A stretch of DNA of 6,394 bases from OMOG01 sp041485845 (GCA_041485845.1 JBGPKH010000533.1:1-6394), one strand, 5' to 3'; shown: positions 1 to 5,846, counted from the first letter of the stretch. Program-made: numbers and translations. Notes: generated by a model not told the origin, from the sequence alone.

Positions 1-22
1 GCTACATGCACGAATGAGCAAT

Positions 23-49
23 TTACATGGTGAACTCCTTTCAGTTCAC
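23..49 (-). promoter_or_regulatory. Hairpin over a Shine-Dalgarno-like site followed by a start-stop pair
   Basis: On the minus strand a perfect 7-bp inverted repeat (GTGAACT / AGTTCAC, loop GAAAGG) covers an AAAGGAG motif. Six bases after GGAG comes ATG directly followed by TAA (28 to 23). Seen directly: the hairpin, the ribosome-site-like motif and the ATG-TAA. Inference: this could be a minimal start-stop leader, or the ribosome site of a gene with another start (a TTG follows at about 21) running off the window edge. With only 22 bases left before the edge this cannot be decided, and chance remains possible. Confidence 0.25.
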
Positions 50-57
50 AAGATCAG

Positions 58-72
58 CCAGGCTTAGCCTGG
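58..72. repeat. Small perfect inverted repeat
   Basis: CCAGGCT and AGCCTGG face each other around a single T, so in RNA this would fold as a 6-bp stem with a 3-base loop. No T-run follows on either strand, so it is not a standard terminator. Its role is unknown. Confidence 0.3.
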
Positions 73-127
73 TATTCCCAAGCCGCAGAGACGCATAGAA
101 TTATCGCGAACGGCATCTTGTCGGTTT

Positions 128-142
128 GAGGTCGAAGACCTC
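128..142. repeat. Small perfect inverted repeat with a 3-base loop
   Basis: GAGGTC and GACCTC flank GAA (TTC on the minus strand). It lies downstream of the tRNA gene on the minus strand. The next T-run on that strand is upstream of it rather than after it, so it is not a canonical terminator. Confidence 0.3.
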
Positions 143-181
143 GCTAGTTCACGCCTACTTCACGCTGGCAAAAATCGGCCC

Positions 182-204
182 AAAAAAGCCGCGCCGAAGG
201 ACGC
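182..204 (-). terminator. Possible intrinsic terminator of the tRNA-Asp gene
   Basis: Read on the minus strand, GCGTCC, loop TTC and GGCGC form a 5-bp GC stem with one bulged T. It is followed by GGC and then six T (187 to 182). It begins about 17 bases after the tRNA 3' end, where a terminator is expected. The stem is short and three bases separate it from the T-run, so the call is tentative. Confidence 0.4.
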
Positions 205-221
205 TAACTGATTGAAAGGAG

Positions 222-298
<77 letters not shown>

Positions 299-320
299 GC
301 AATATCACGCTGACGTTTTG

Positions 321-349
321 ATCGTAACACGGAGCCGGCAAAGCCGCAA
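321..349 (-). promoter_or_regulatory. Probable sigma-70-type promoter of tRNA-Asp
   Basis: On the minus strand TTGCGG (349 to 344) and TACGAT (326 to 321) are separated by exactly 17 bases. They match the -35 and -10 consensus at 3 and 4 of 6 positions. Transcription would begin near 314, about 16 bases before the mature tRNA 5' end, a normal distance for a precursor leader. No mapping data support it. Confidence 0.45.
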
Positions 350-431
350 AAAGGGGTCGCGTCGGGCTGCCTGCCAAACCTGGTATTCGCACGCACCCCG
401 ACCGCGTGCCGCTCCATATCTCAGGGGCCAC

Positions 432-458
432 GGCGGCGCCGGCGCCGCCGGCGCCGCC
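432..458. repeat. GC-only 12-bp inverted repeat upstream of the ADOP promoter
   Basis: GGCGGCGCCGGC (432-443) and GCCGGCGCCGCC (447-458) are perfect reverse complements separated by GCC. Every base in the 27-base span is G or C. It lies just upstream of the TTGACA of the ADOP gene and about 130 bases upstream of the tRNA gene on the other strand. It could be a REP-like element, a structural barrier between divergent units or a protein site. No T-run follows, so it is not a canonical terminator. Confidence 0.6.
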
Positions 459-465
459 TGTGGGA

Positions 466-499
466 TTGACAACGCTCCCCTGCTATCCGATGCTATAGG
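466..499 (+). promoter_or_regulatory. Probable promoter of the ADOP permease gene
   Basis: A perfect -35 consensus TTGACA (466-471) is followed by an extended -10 pattern TGCTATAGG (491-499). The spacing to TATAGG is 22 bases, too long for a classical pair. A 17-base spacer would instead place GATGCT (489-494) as a weak -10. Either reading puts transcription start at about 501-507, some 35-40 bases before the ATG. The -10 assignment is uncertain. Confidence 0.42.
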
Positions 500-506
500 T
501 TGTACG

Positions 507-517
507 TCTACTGTAGA
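507..517. promoter_or_regulatory. Small palindrome at the expected transcription start (possible operator)
   Basis: TCTAC and GTAGA are perfect complements around one T. The site overlaps or immediately follows the predicted transcription start of the ADOP gene, where a repressor would block transcription. The TAC/GTA half-sites recall operators of BlaI/CopY-type winged-helix repressors, but 5-bp arms are short, no regulator gene is visible, and the match is only suggestive. Confidence 0.25.
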
Positions 518-526
518 GCATCCACT

Positions 527-531
527 GGAGG
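527..531 (+). promoter_or_regulatory. Ribosome binding site of the ADOP gene
   Basis: GGAGG lies 9 bases before the ATG at 541. It is the strongest Shine-Dalgarno match near that start and fixes the start choice over upstream in-frame possibilities. Confidence 0.75.
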
Positions 532-540
532 CTCGATCGT

Positions 541-3168
541 ATGCGCGAATTTTGGAGCCGGTTGCGCGCCTGGACCTCCCGCCGCCGCGGGATCCCGGGC
601 GACCTCGCCGAAGAACTCCAGGCCCACCTCAAAATGGAAACGGAAACGCGCGTCGAACGTGGAATGGATCCGGGAGAGGCCCGCCTCGCCGCCCGCCGCG
701 AGTTCGGCAACAGCACGCTCATCGCCGAGCGGGCTCACGACGCCTGGGGCTTTCCCTCGCTCGAAAGCCTGTTCAACGACGTCCGTTACGGCTTCCGCGC
801 GATGCGCCGCTCGCCGGCCTTTTCGCTGGTGGTCATCCTGACCCTGGCGCTGGGCATCGGGGTCAACACCGCGATCTTCAGCGTGGTACACGCGGTGTTG
901 TTGAGACCCCTGCCGTATCCCGATTCCGAGCGCCTGGTGTGGTTCGGCGAATCCGCGGGCAGGGCCTCCGGCATCAGCGTCACCTGGGGGAACTTCAAGT
1001 ACTGGCGCGACGGCAATCGCACCTTCGAGGCCATGGCCGCCTTCCAGTTCACCGGCCTCACGATGACCGGCCGTTCCGAACCGCAGCAGACGCGCGGCCT
1101 GGTGGCCACCGCCCCCTACTTTTCGCTGCTGGGCATGCGCCCCCTGCTGGGCCGTCTCTTCAACGAGGCCGACGACCGCCCCGGAGCGCCCGCAACGATC
1201 GTGCTGAATCACCGTTTCTGGTCGAGCCAGTTGGGCGGAGATCCGCACATCGTGGGCGCGACGCTCACCTTCAACGGAAGGCCCTTCGAGGTGATCGGCG
1301 TGGCCGCGCCGCTGTGGGAAACCTGGCGCGTGGATTCTTACCTGCCGCTCGGCAGAAACACCGGCGGCGTTGTGGAGCGCAGCCGTCATGGCTCCATACG
1401 CATGATCGGCCGGTTGAAGCCCGGCGTCACCCTGGCCGCGGCGCGCGCCGATCTCGACGCCATCATGCGCCATCTGGCCGAAGTCGATCCCGGCCCCGAG
1501 AACGAGCACCGCGCCTTTGGCCGTTTTCTCGCCGAGTACGCCACGGGAGATGTGCGTGGAACGTTGTTCATCCTGATGGGCTCGGCGGCGCTGATCCTGC
1601 TGATCGCCTGCGCCAACGTGGCCAGCCTCCTGCTCGCCCGCAATACAGCGCGAACGAGCGAAATCGCGCTGCGGAAGGCCATCGGCGCCGGCCGCTTCCG
1701 CCTCATCCGTCAGTTGCTCACCGAGAACGCCACCATCGCGGCCGTGGGCGGGCTGGCAGGCGTCGTCCTGGCCTACTGGGCACTGCGCGTGCTGATCGCA
1801 GTCGCCCCGCGGGATATTCCGCGCCTCGCCGAAACCGCGGTCGACCTGCCGGTCCTTCTCTTCGCCTGCGCCATCACTCTCGCGGCCGGACTCGTCGCCG
1901 GCCTGGCGCCGGTGATCACCGCGGGCAAGCTCGACCTCAGCAGCGCGCTCAAAGAGGGTTCGCGACTCGTGGGAGGCGGCCGGCGGCGCCAGTCGCTGCG
2001 CGATCTTCTCGTCGTCGTCGAAGTGGCCCTCACCTTCGTGCTGGCGTTCGGCTCGGGCCTGTTGTTGCGCAGCCTGATCGCCGCGCAGAGCGCCAATCCC
2101 GGCTTCGATCCGCAACATGCCCTGTCCTTCAAGCTCCAGTTGCCGTCGGCCGCCTATACGAGCCCCGAAGCCATCGGCGCCTTCTACGCCCGCCTGCTGG
2201 CGGACCTGCGCTCGCTTCCCGGAGTGGCCGCCGCCGCCGTTCATTGCCAGCCCGGCGAAGGCGATTGCGGAGACTGGTTCTATTCGATCTTCGGGCGCCC
2301 CATACCCGCACAGAACGAAGTGCCGATTTCGCTGTTCAACGCCGCCGATGCCGGCTATTTCCAGATGATGCGCATCCCCGTACGCCAAGGACGCGAGTTC
2401 CACGAATCCGACCGCGCGGCGGGCTCCAAAATCGCCATAGTCAACGAGACCTTCGCGCGCCGATGGTGGCCCAACGAATCCGCCGTCGGCCGCCAGATCA
2501 AAGTCGGCGGACCGTACCAGGAGGGCGGGCTGCTGGAAATTGTGGGGGTGGTAGGGGACGTGAAGCAGTTCGGGCTCGATTCGCAGCCTATGTCCGAAAT
2601 CTACCAGCCGTTCTCCCAGGCCGGCGGCAGCGACATGGCGATCGTGGTCCGAGCCGGGGGCGACGCCGAAGCGCTGATGCCTGCGGTCCGCGGCCGTGTC
2701 CTGGCGCTCGATCGCAACCTGCCGCTGCGACAGTTCGCCACCTTCGAGCAGACCCTCGGCGCCGGGCTGGCGCGCCGCCGCTTCAGCACGCTGTTGCTCA
2801 CCTTGTTCGCGGGGCTCGCCATGGTGCTTGCGGCCATTGGGATCTACGGCCTGCTCAGCTACTGGGTGAGCATTCGCGAGCCCGAGATTGCGATACGGCT
2901 CGCGCTCGGCGCGCCACGCTCCACGATCATGCGCTGGACCGGCTTCCACGCCCTGCGCCTGGCGGTCATCGGAATCGCCTTCGGAGTGCTGGGAGGATGG
3001 GCCGCTGCGCGCGGCCTGGAGGAACTGGTGTTCGGAATACCGCCGCGGAATCCGGCGACCCTGATCGCCGCCGCCGCCGCAGTGGCTGCGATCGCCGTGG
3101 CCGCTGCTGCCATCCCTTCCTGGCGCGCCGCGCGTGTGGATGCCGCACGGCGCCTGCACTACGCGTGA
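541..3168 (+). CDS. ADOP-family ABC transporter permease (FtsX/MacB-like, duplicated)
   Basis: This 875-residue inner-membrane protein has the layout of acidobacterial duplicated orphan permeases. Residues 1-70 form a short cytoplasmic prefix domain (LAEELQAHLKMETE, GEARLAARREFGN). A first helix follows at about 95-117 with the family motif GIGVNTAIFS, then a MacB-like periplasmic domain (about 120-335) and an FtsX-type domain with helices near 342-365, 398-420 and 434-458, containing SEIALRKAIGAGR (373-385). The pattern repeats: helix 488-510, periplasmic domain about 515-725, FtsX domain with helices 749-772, 802-822 and 839-860, containing PEIAIRLALGAPR (781-793). Length and both motifs are as expected, so the gene looks intact. 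The start is fixed by GGAGG 9 bases upstream. The family is related to MacB/LolC-type mechanotransmission permeases; substrate is unknown, and no ATPase gene is near. The C-terminus RVDAARRLHYA departs from the commoner RVDP..ALRY ending. Its last 19 coding bases recur downstream at 3227-3245. Confidence 0.93.
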   Translation: MREFWSRLRAWTSRRRGIPGDLAEELQAHLKMETETRVERGMDPGEARLAARREFGNSTLIAERAHDAWGFPSLESLFNDVRYGFRAMRRSPAFSLVVILTLALGIGVNTAIFSVVHAVLLRPLPYPDSERLVWFGESAGRASGISVTWGNFKYWRDGNRTFEAMAAFQFTGLTMTGRSEPQQTRGLVATAPYFSLLGMRPLLGRLFNEADDRPGAPATIVLNHRFWSSQLGGDPHIVGATLTFNGRPFEVIGVAAPLWETWRVDSYLPLGRNTGGVVERSRHGSIRMIGRLKPGVTLAAARADLDAIMRHLAEVDPGPENEHRAFGRFLAEYATGDVRGTLFILMGSAALILLIACANVASLLLARNTARTSEIALRKAIGAGRFRLIRQLLTENATIAAVGGLAGVVLAYWALRVLIAVAPRDIPRLAETAVDLPVLLFACAITLAAGLVAGLAPVITAGKLDLSSALKEGSRLVGGGRRRQSLRDLLVVVEVALTFVLAFGSGLLLRSLIAAQSANPGFDPQHALSFKLQLPSAAYTSPEAIGAFYARLLADLRSLPGVAAAAVHCQPGEGDCGDWFYSIFGRPIPAQNEVPISLFNAADAGYFQMMRIPVRQGREFHESDRAAGSKIAIVNETFARRWWPNESAVGRQIKVGGPYQEGGLLEIVGVVGDVKQFGLDSQPMSEIYQPFSQAGGSDMAIVVRAGGDAEALMPAVRGRVLALDRNLPLRQFATFEQTLGAGLARRRFSTLLLTLFAGLAMVLAAIGIYGLLSYWVSIREPEIAIRLALGAPRSTIMRWTGFHALRLAVIGIAFGVLGGWAAARGLEELVFGIPPRNPATLIAAAAAVAAIAVAAAAIPSWRAARVDAARRLHYA

Positions 3169-3245
3169 TCGGGATAGCGGGCAAGACCACTCCCTACGGT
3201 CGCAGGTCAGCGAGCGTCTCCGAGCCGCGCCTGCACTACGCGTGA
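3150..3245 (+). repeat. Duplicated ADOP gene end (19-bp direct repeat including the stop codon)
   Basis: GCGCCTGCACTACGCGTGA occurs at 3150-3168, where it ends the permease gene, and again unchanged at 3227-3245, 77 bases on. After each copy comes a second similar block: 3190-3229 and 3248-3287 align without gaps at 32 of 40 positions (offset 58). The two copies therefore look like a tandem duplication of gene tail plus following block, with 19 extra bases between tail and block in the first. The second tail lies inside the inverted-repeat element. Confidence 0.8.
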
Positions 3246-3270
3246 CGCTCCCTCCGGTCACGCCTCAGCC

Positions 3271-3370
3271 GGCGTTTCCGAGCCGCGACCAACGTTTCCG
3301 AGCCGCGACCAGCGTTTCCAAGCCGCGACCAACGTTTCCAAGCCGCGACCGGCGTTTCCGAGCCGCGACC
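3271..3370. repeat. Tandem array of five 20-bp units
   Basis: Five contiguous copies of RRCGTTTCCRAGCCGCGACC start at 3271, 3291, 3311, 3331 and 3351. They differ only at unit positions 1, 2 and 10, always G against A; the first and last copies are identical. A degenerate sixth copy lies at 3213-3231. There are no spacers, so this is not a CRISPR array. The single unit length suggests expansion by replication slippage. Confidence 0.9.
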
Positions 3371-3385
3371 GTTGGGAGGTCCCGA

Positions 3386-3402
3386 TGGGCCGCGGCGGCC
3401 CA
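3386..3402. repeat. GC-rich hairpin after the tandem array
   Basis: TGGGCCG and CGGCCCA form a perfect 7-bp stem around CGG, 15 bases after the last tandem unit. No T-run follows on either strand. It may contribute to mRNA end structure or be part of the element. Confidence 0.5.
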
Positions 3403-3412
3403 CCAAAGGGCA

Positions 3413-3467
3413 TGAAGACGCGGCCGGTGCGGGCCGGGTATTTCGCCGGTTCTTCGCCGCGTCTTCA
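3413..3467. repeat. 12-bp inverted repeat abutting the right terminal repeat
   Basis: TGAAGACGCGGC (3413-3424) and GCCGCGTCTTCA (3456-3467) are perfect complements around 31 bases. The loop can form further GC pairs, such as CCGG with CCGG. The right arm ends exactly one base before the 16-bp terminal repeat begins, suggesting it is a built-in subterminal structure of the element. Confidence 0.6.
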
Positions 3468-3507
3468 AGGGAGTGGTCTTGCCGGAGTTTCTCAGCCGGC
3501 GGCGCGC

Positions 3508-3513
3508 TAAAAT
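3508..3513 (+). promoter_or_regulatory. Possible -10 box for the secreted-protein gene
   Basis: TAAAAT matches the -10 consensus at 5 of 6 positions in otherwise GC-rich DNA. Transcription would start near 3520, leaving only about 10 bases before the ATG at 3530. No good -35 lies at normal spacing; TTGCCG (3479-3484), inside the right terminal repeat, is 23 bases away. The element may thus lie directly against this promoter. Confidence 0.33.
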
Positions 3514-3529
3514 GGGGATCGTACCCGAC

Positions 3530-4975
3530 ATGAAGAAGCTTGCCTTGGTTCTCGTGGTGTTTCTGGGCGCGGCCGCAGCCGGCGCTGCCGATATCGATGC
3601 GCTCATTGATGCCGCCCGCGCCGCGCCGGGTGAATTCGCGGCCGATGCCATGATCCGGATTGCGGGCGCCGGCCATGTCGAAAAGGCGCGCAAAATCGAG
3701 TTGGTGGAACAGGCGTTCCAGCGGGCTTCGGAAGCCCAGCAACCTTACCCGCGCCATGCGGCTCCTCTGAAGCTCGATGGTTCTTCCGGCTACTGGAATC
3801 GCCTCTACAAGCAGGATCTCGACGCCCTGTCGCTAAAGCTGCGGGCGATCGAGGCCATGCTGGCGCTCGACGGCCGCAAGGCCGGGGAGTGGTTCACCAA
3901 GATTCCGCCGCTGGAGTTGCCTCGGCTGACCTGCGAAGAATTCATGGTATATGACGTAGCCAGGTTCTATGACGTGCTCGGCAGTGTCGCGCGCCTGGAC
4001 GCGGAGCCCCACCAGCTTCTCCGGAAGTACGCCGGCGCGGTCGCTTCGCCCGTGCAACTGCCGCCCCTGGCCCGCGTGCTCGCCTCCGCAAACGTGAAGG
4101 ACCAGGACTTTCAGGCCCTGGTGGCATTGTTCGCCACGGCGATGGGCAAGGTCTCGGGGGACGACCGGTCCTTCACCTTCTCGACTTCTCTAGGTAAGGA
4201 GATCCAGGCCCTGGTCGACGAGTGCCAACGCCGCGGCGTCACCCCCCTGCCGCTGATCGAAGGGTACCGGCTCTACCTGGTGGTGAACTTTTCCGGCGTG
4301 CGCTGCGCCGACGACGACCGGATCCAGGCGGGACAGCAGTCTTTCGGCATCTACACCGGACAACCGGCCGAGCAGGTGGCCGCCGGCTTCGTGAGCTTCT
4401 TTAACGAGAAGCTGCGTATGGCTCCCCTGGCGCCCATTCAGGAGCTGGAAGCGACGCCTTCGCGGCTGGAGGGCGTGGTTTCCGCGCCGCACTACTGCGA
4501 GGACGCGGAATGCAAGGCCTTCGTCGAGCAGTTTCGCGGTCTGGTGTTCGCTGAGAACGGTATTCCCATTCCGACCGCCGAGCGCAACACTCCGGAGTGG
4601 CAGGCCCGGCTGAAAGCGCGGCTCGCGGCGTTGGCGGAATGGAAGGAAGGCCCAGGCACGAACCCCGCCGAATACTTCCGCGAGAAATCGGGCGCCTATA
4701 GCGATCTCCTGAATCTGGCGCAGAACGGCCCGAACCGGGAGTTCGTGCTGCGCGCCTGGCTGGAGTTCGTCAGACAGAACCCGTTTCAGAAGGTGAACCG
4801 CATGGAGTGGTTTCTGCCGGTCAACGCTTTGGTCGGCCGCGTGGGTCTAGATCCCGGCGGCCTGAGCAAGTTCGCGGAGGAGTTGCGGAAAGTGAACGAC
4901 CCGCTGATTATGCTGTACGCCAACCTCGAGACGATCGCGCCGCGCAGTCCGGACACCATTCTGCCGCTGCTGTAA
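3530..4975 (+). CDS. Secreted protein of unknown function
   Basis: I do not recognise this 481-residue protein. The chosen start gives a clear signal peptide: KK at 2-3, a hydrophobic run about 4-19 (LALVLVVFLGAAAAGA) and a likely cleavage after Ala20 (AGAA before DIDAL). In-frame starts at 3473 (GTG) and 3512 (ATG) would place extra residues before this signal, so they are less likely. No strong ribosome site is seen; GGGGA ends 11 bases upstream. The mature part is mostly helix-forming and has no later membrane segment, so export to periplasm or outside is inferred. Five cysteines lie at 135, 232, 259, 323 and 328, the last two in HYCEDAEC (321-328), which could form a disulfide or bind metal. 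No catalytic motif or known repeat is evident. It follows the permease on the same strand, but 361 bp of repeats separate them, so co-transcription is doubtful. It converges on the permease gene 5014-5826, with 38 bp between stop codons. Confidence 0.8.
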   Translation: MKKLALVLVVFLGAAAAGAADIDALIDAARAAPGEFAADAMIRIAGAGHVEKARKIELVEQAFQRASEAQQPYPRHAAPLKLDGSSGYWNRLYKQDLDALSLKLRAIEAMLALDGRKAGEWFTKIPPLELPRLTCEEFMVYDVARFYDVLGSVARLDAEPHQLLRKYAGAVASPVQLPPLARVLASANVKDQDFQALVALFATAMGKVSGDDRSFTFSTSLGKEIQALVDECQRRGVTPLPLIEGYRLYLVVNFSGVRCADDDRIQAGQQSFGIYTGQPAEQVAAGFVSFFNEKLRMAPLAPIQELEATPSRLEGVVSAPHYCEDAECKAFVEQFRGLVFAENGIPIPTAERNTPEWQARLKARLAALAEWKEGPGTNPAEYFREKSGAYSDLLNLAQNGPNREFVLRAWLEFVRQNPFQKVNRMEWFLPVNALVGRVGLDPGGLSKFAEELRKVNDPLIMLYANLETIAPRSPDTILPLL

Positions 4976-5013
4976 CCAGCCGGGCCACCGCCTCCCTCGC
5001 GGCTCCTGAGCAG

Positions 5014-5826
5014 CTACAGCACGTCCGCGAACCCGCGCTTCATGTGGCGAAAAAAAAGACCGCCGGCCAGGAACGCTCCCGCGCCGCAGGCGGCCACGAA
5101 GGCAAAATCGCGCGGATCCGGCAGAGACGACGTGAGCAGAACGGCGCGATACGAACGAACCGCGTAACACAAGGGATTGGCTACCACCAGGAATTTCGCC
5201 CAACTCGGGAAGTTCTGGTCGCTGATAAAGATCGGGGTCATCCAGAACCACATCGTCAGCACCACGCTCAGCATCTGGGCCGTATCCCGCAGGAAGACGT
5301 GCAGGCTGGCGACGATCCAGCCCAATCCCACGGATAACAGTCCGATGACCAGAATGTAGAACGGCAGCAGCAGCAGGAAAATGCTGATCTGGTTTAGATA
5401 GACTCCCGCCGCGGCGATCATCAGGTCCAGCGCCAGAAGATGGCTCACCAGCGAGGAAAGGAAGACCGAGACGGGGATGATCTCCGCGGGAAACACGGTC
5501 TTGGTGATGAGGTTGGAATGATCCAGAAGGCTCGATGCCGAGCGCTGCATGGTCTCGCTGAACAACAGCCACGGCAGCATGCCCGCAAAAAGGAACAGCG
5601 GATAGCTGGTGGTGCCGGCGCCTTCCGGAACGGGTTGGTGCAGGCAGAACTGGAACACGAACGTCCAGCTCACCAGAAGCACCAGCGGATGAATCAATCC
5701 CCAGATCCAGCCGATGGCCGAACCGACGAAGCGCTGTTCGAAGTCGCGGCGCACGAGCTGGAAGAGCAGGCTGCGCCGTTCAACCAAATTACGCAGAAAT
5801 AGGGTTCCGGGAATTCGCCTGGGCAC
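5014..5826 (-). CDS. ABC-2 type permease, polysaccharide/O-antigen export family (Wzm/KpsM/TagG-like)
   Basis: With the GTG start at 5826 the product has 270 residues, the usual size for this family. About six membrane segments are visible (near 44-62, 76-90, 118-140, 148-172, 186-201, 243-260). Family signatures in order are RRDFEQRFVGSAIGWIWGLIHPL-type entry (residues 26-48), a loop with NLITKTVFPAEIIPV (105-119) matching the LIkKv.FP.eilP pattern, and NPLCYAVRSYRAVLL (217-231). Such proteins pair with a Wzt/KpsT/TagH-type ATPase to move lipid-linked polysaccharide across the inner membrane. The reading frame extends to a TTG at 5952, but those 42 extra residues lack family character, overlap the divergent promoter and have no ribosome site, so GTG is preferred. 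No good ribosome site precedes GTG either; translation from a very short leader is possible. No ATPase gene lies downstream, where a convergent gene ends 38 bp away. Confidence 0.87.
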   Translation of the reverse strand: MPRRIPGTLFLRNLVERRSLLFQLVRRDFEQRFVGSAIGWIWGLIHPLVLLVSWTFVFQFCLHQPVPEGAGTTSYPLFLFAGMLPWLLFSETMQRSASSLLDHSNLITKTVFPAEIIPVSVFLSSLVSHLLALDLMIAAAGVYLNQISIFLLLLPFYILVIGLLSVGLGWIVASLHVFLRDTAQMLSVVLTMWFWMTPIFISDQNFPSWAKFLVVANPLCYAVRSYRAVLLTSSLPDPRDFAFVAACGAGAFLAGGLFFRHMKRGFADVL

Positions 5827-5846
5827 GGTAAAATTCGACAATATCA

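Larger units (their letters stand above)
3180..3483. mobile_element. 304-bp MITE/REP-like element with perfect 16-bp terminal inverted repeats
   Basis: GGCAAGACCACTCCCT (3180-3195) has its exact reverse complement at 3468-3483. The enclosed 304 bases contain no plausible gene and no transposase. They hold a duplicated 40-base block, five 20-bp tandem units (3271-3370), inner inverted arms (3185-3205 against 3363-3381, imperfect) and two hairpins (3386-3402, 3413-3467). No target-site duplication is visible: the flanks ATAGCG and GGAGTT differ. The element starts 11 bases after the permease stop codon and ends 46 bases before the next gene. Established: non-autonomous elements of this size with terminal inverted repeats are moved by transposases encoded elsewhere. 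Inference: this is one of them, or a composite of genomic repeats that grew by slippage. Mobility itself is not shown. Confidence 0.55.

Noticed and set aside
318..3245. A 975-codon open frame on the plus strand overlapping the ADOP gene
   Set aside because: It is a shifted frame that stays open because T at third codon positions is rare. The product is arginine- and proline-rich, while the overlapping frame encodes a clear permease.
508..3261. A 917-codon open frame antisense to the ADOP gene
   Set aside because: Its codons lie in register opposite the sense codons, so antisense stops would need TTA, CTA or TCA in the sense gene. These are rare in high-GC genes. The product is low-complexity and resembles no family.
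3271..3370. CRISPR array
   Set aside because: The 20-bp units are contiguous with no spacers, and no cas gene is present.
3473..3529. Upstream GTG (3473) or ATG (3512) as the start of the secreted-protein gene
   Set aside because: The GTG lies inside the terminal inverted repeat, and both would place residues ahead of a well-formed signal peptide. The ATG at 3512 overlaps the likely -10 box.
3236..3757. A 173-codon minus-strand frame through the repeats
   Set aside because: Its end is a translation of the tandem repeat, it overlaps the signal peptide of a better gene, and it has no family features.
4976..5013. Bidirectional terminator between the convergent genes
   Set aside because: Only a 5-bp stem (AGCCG 4978-4982 with CGGCT 5000-5004) and no T-run on either strand, so support is insufficient.
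4807..5337. Plus-strand frame spanning the convergent gene ends
   Set aside because: It runs through the ends of two well-supported genes in other frames and has biased composition.
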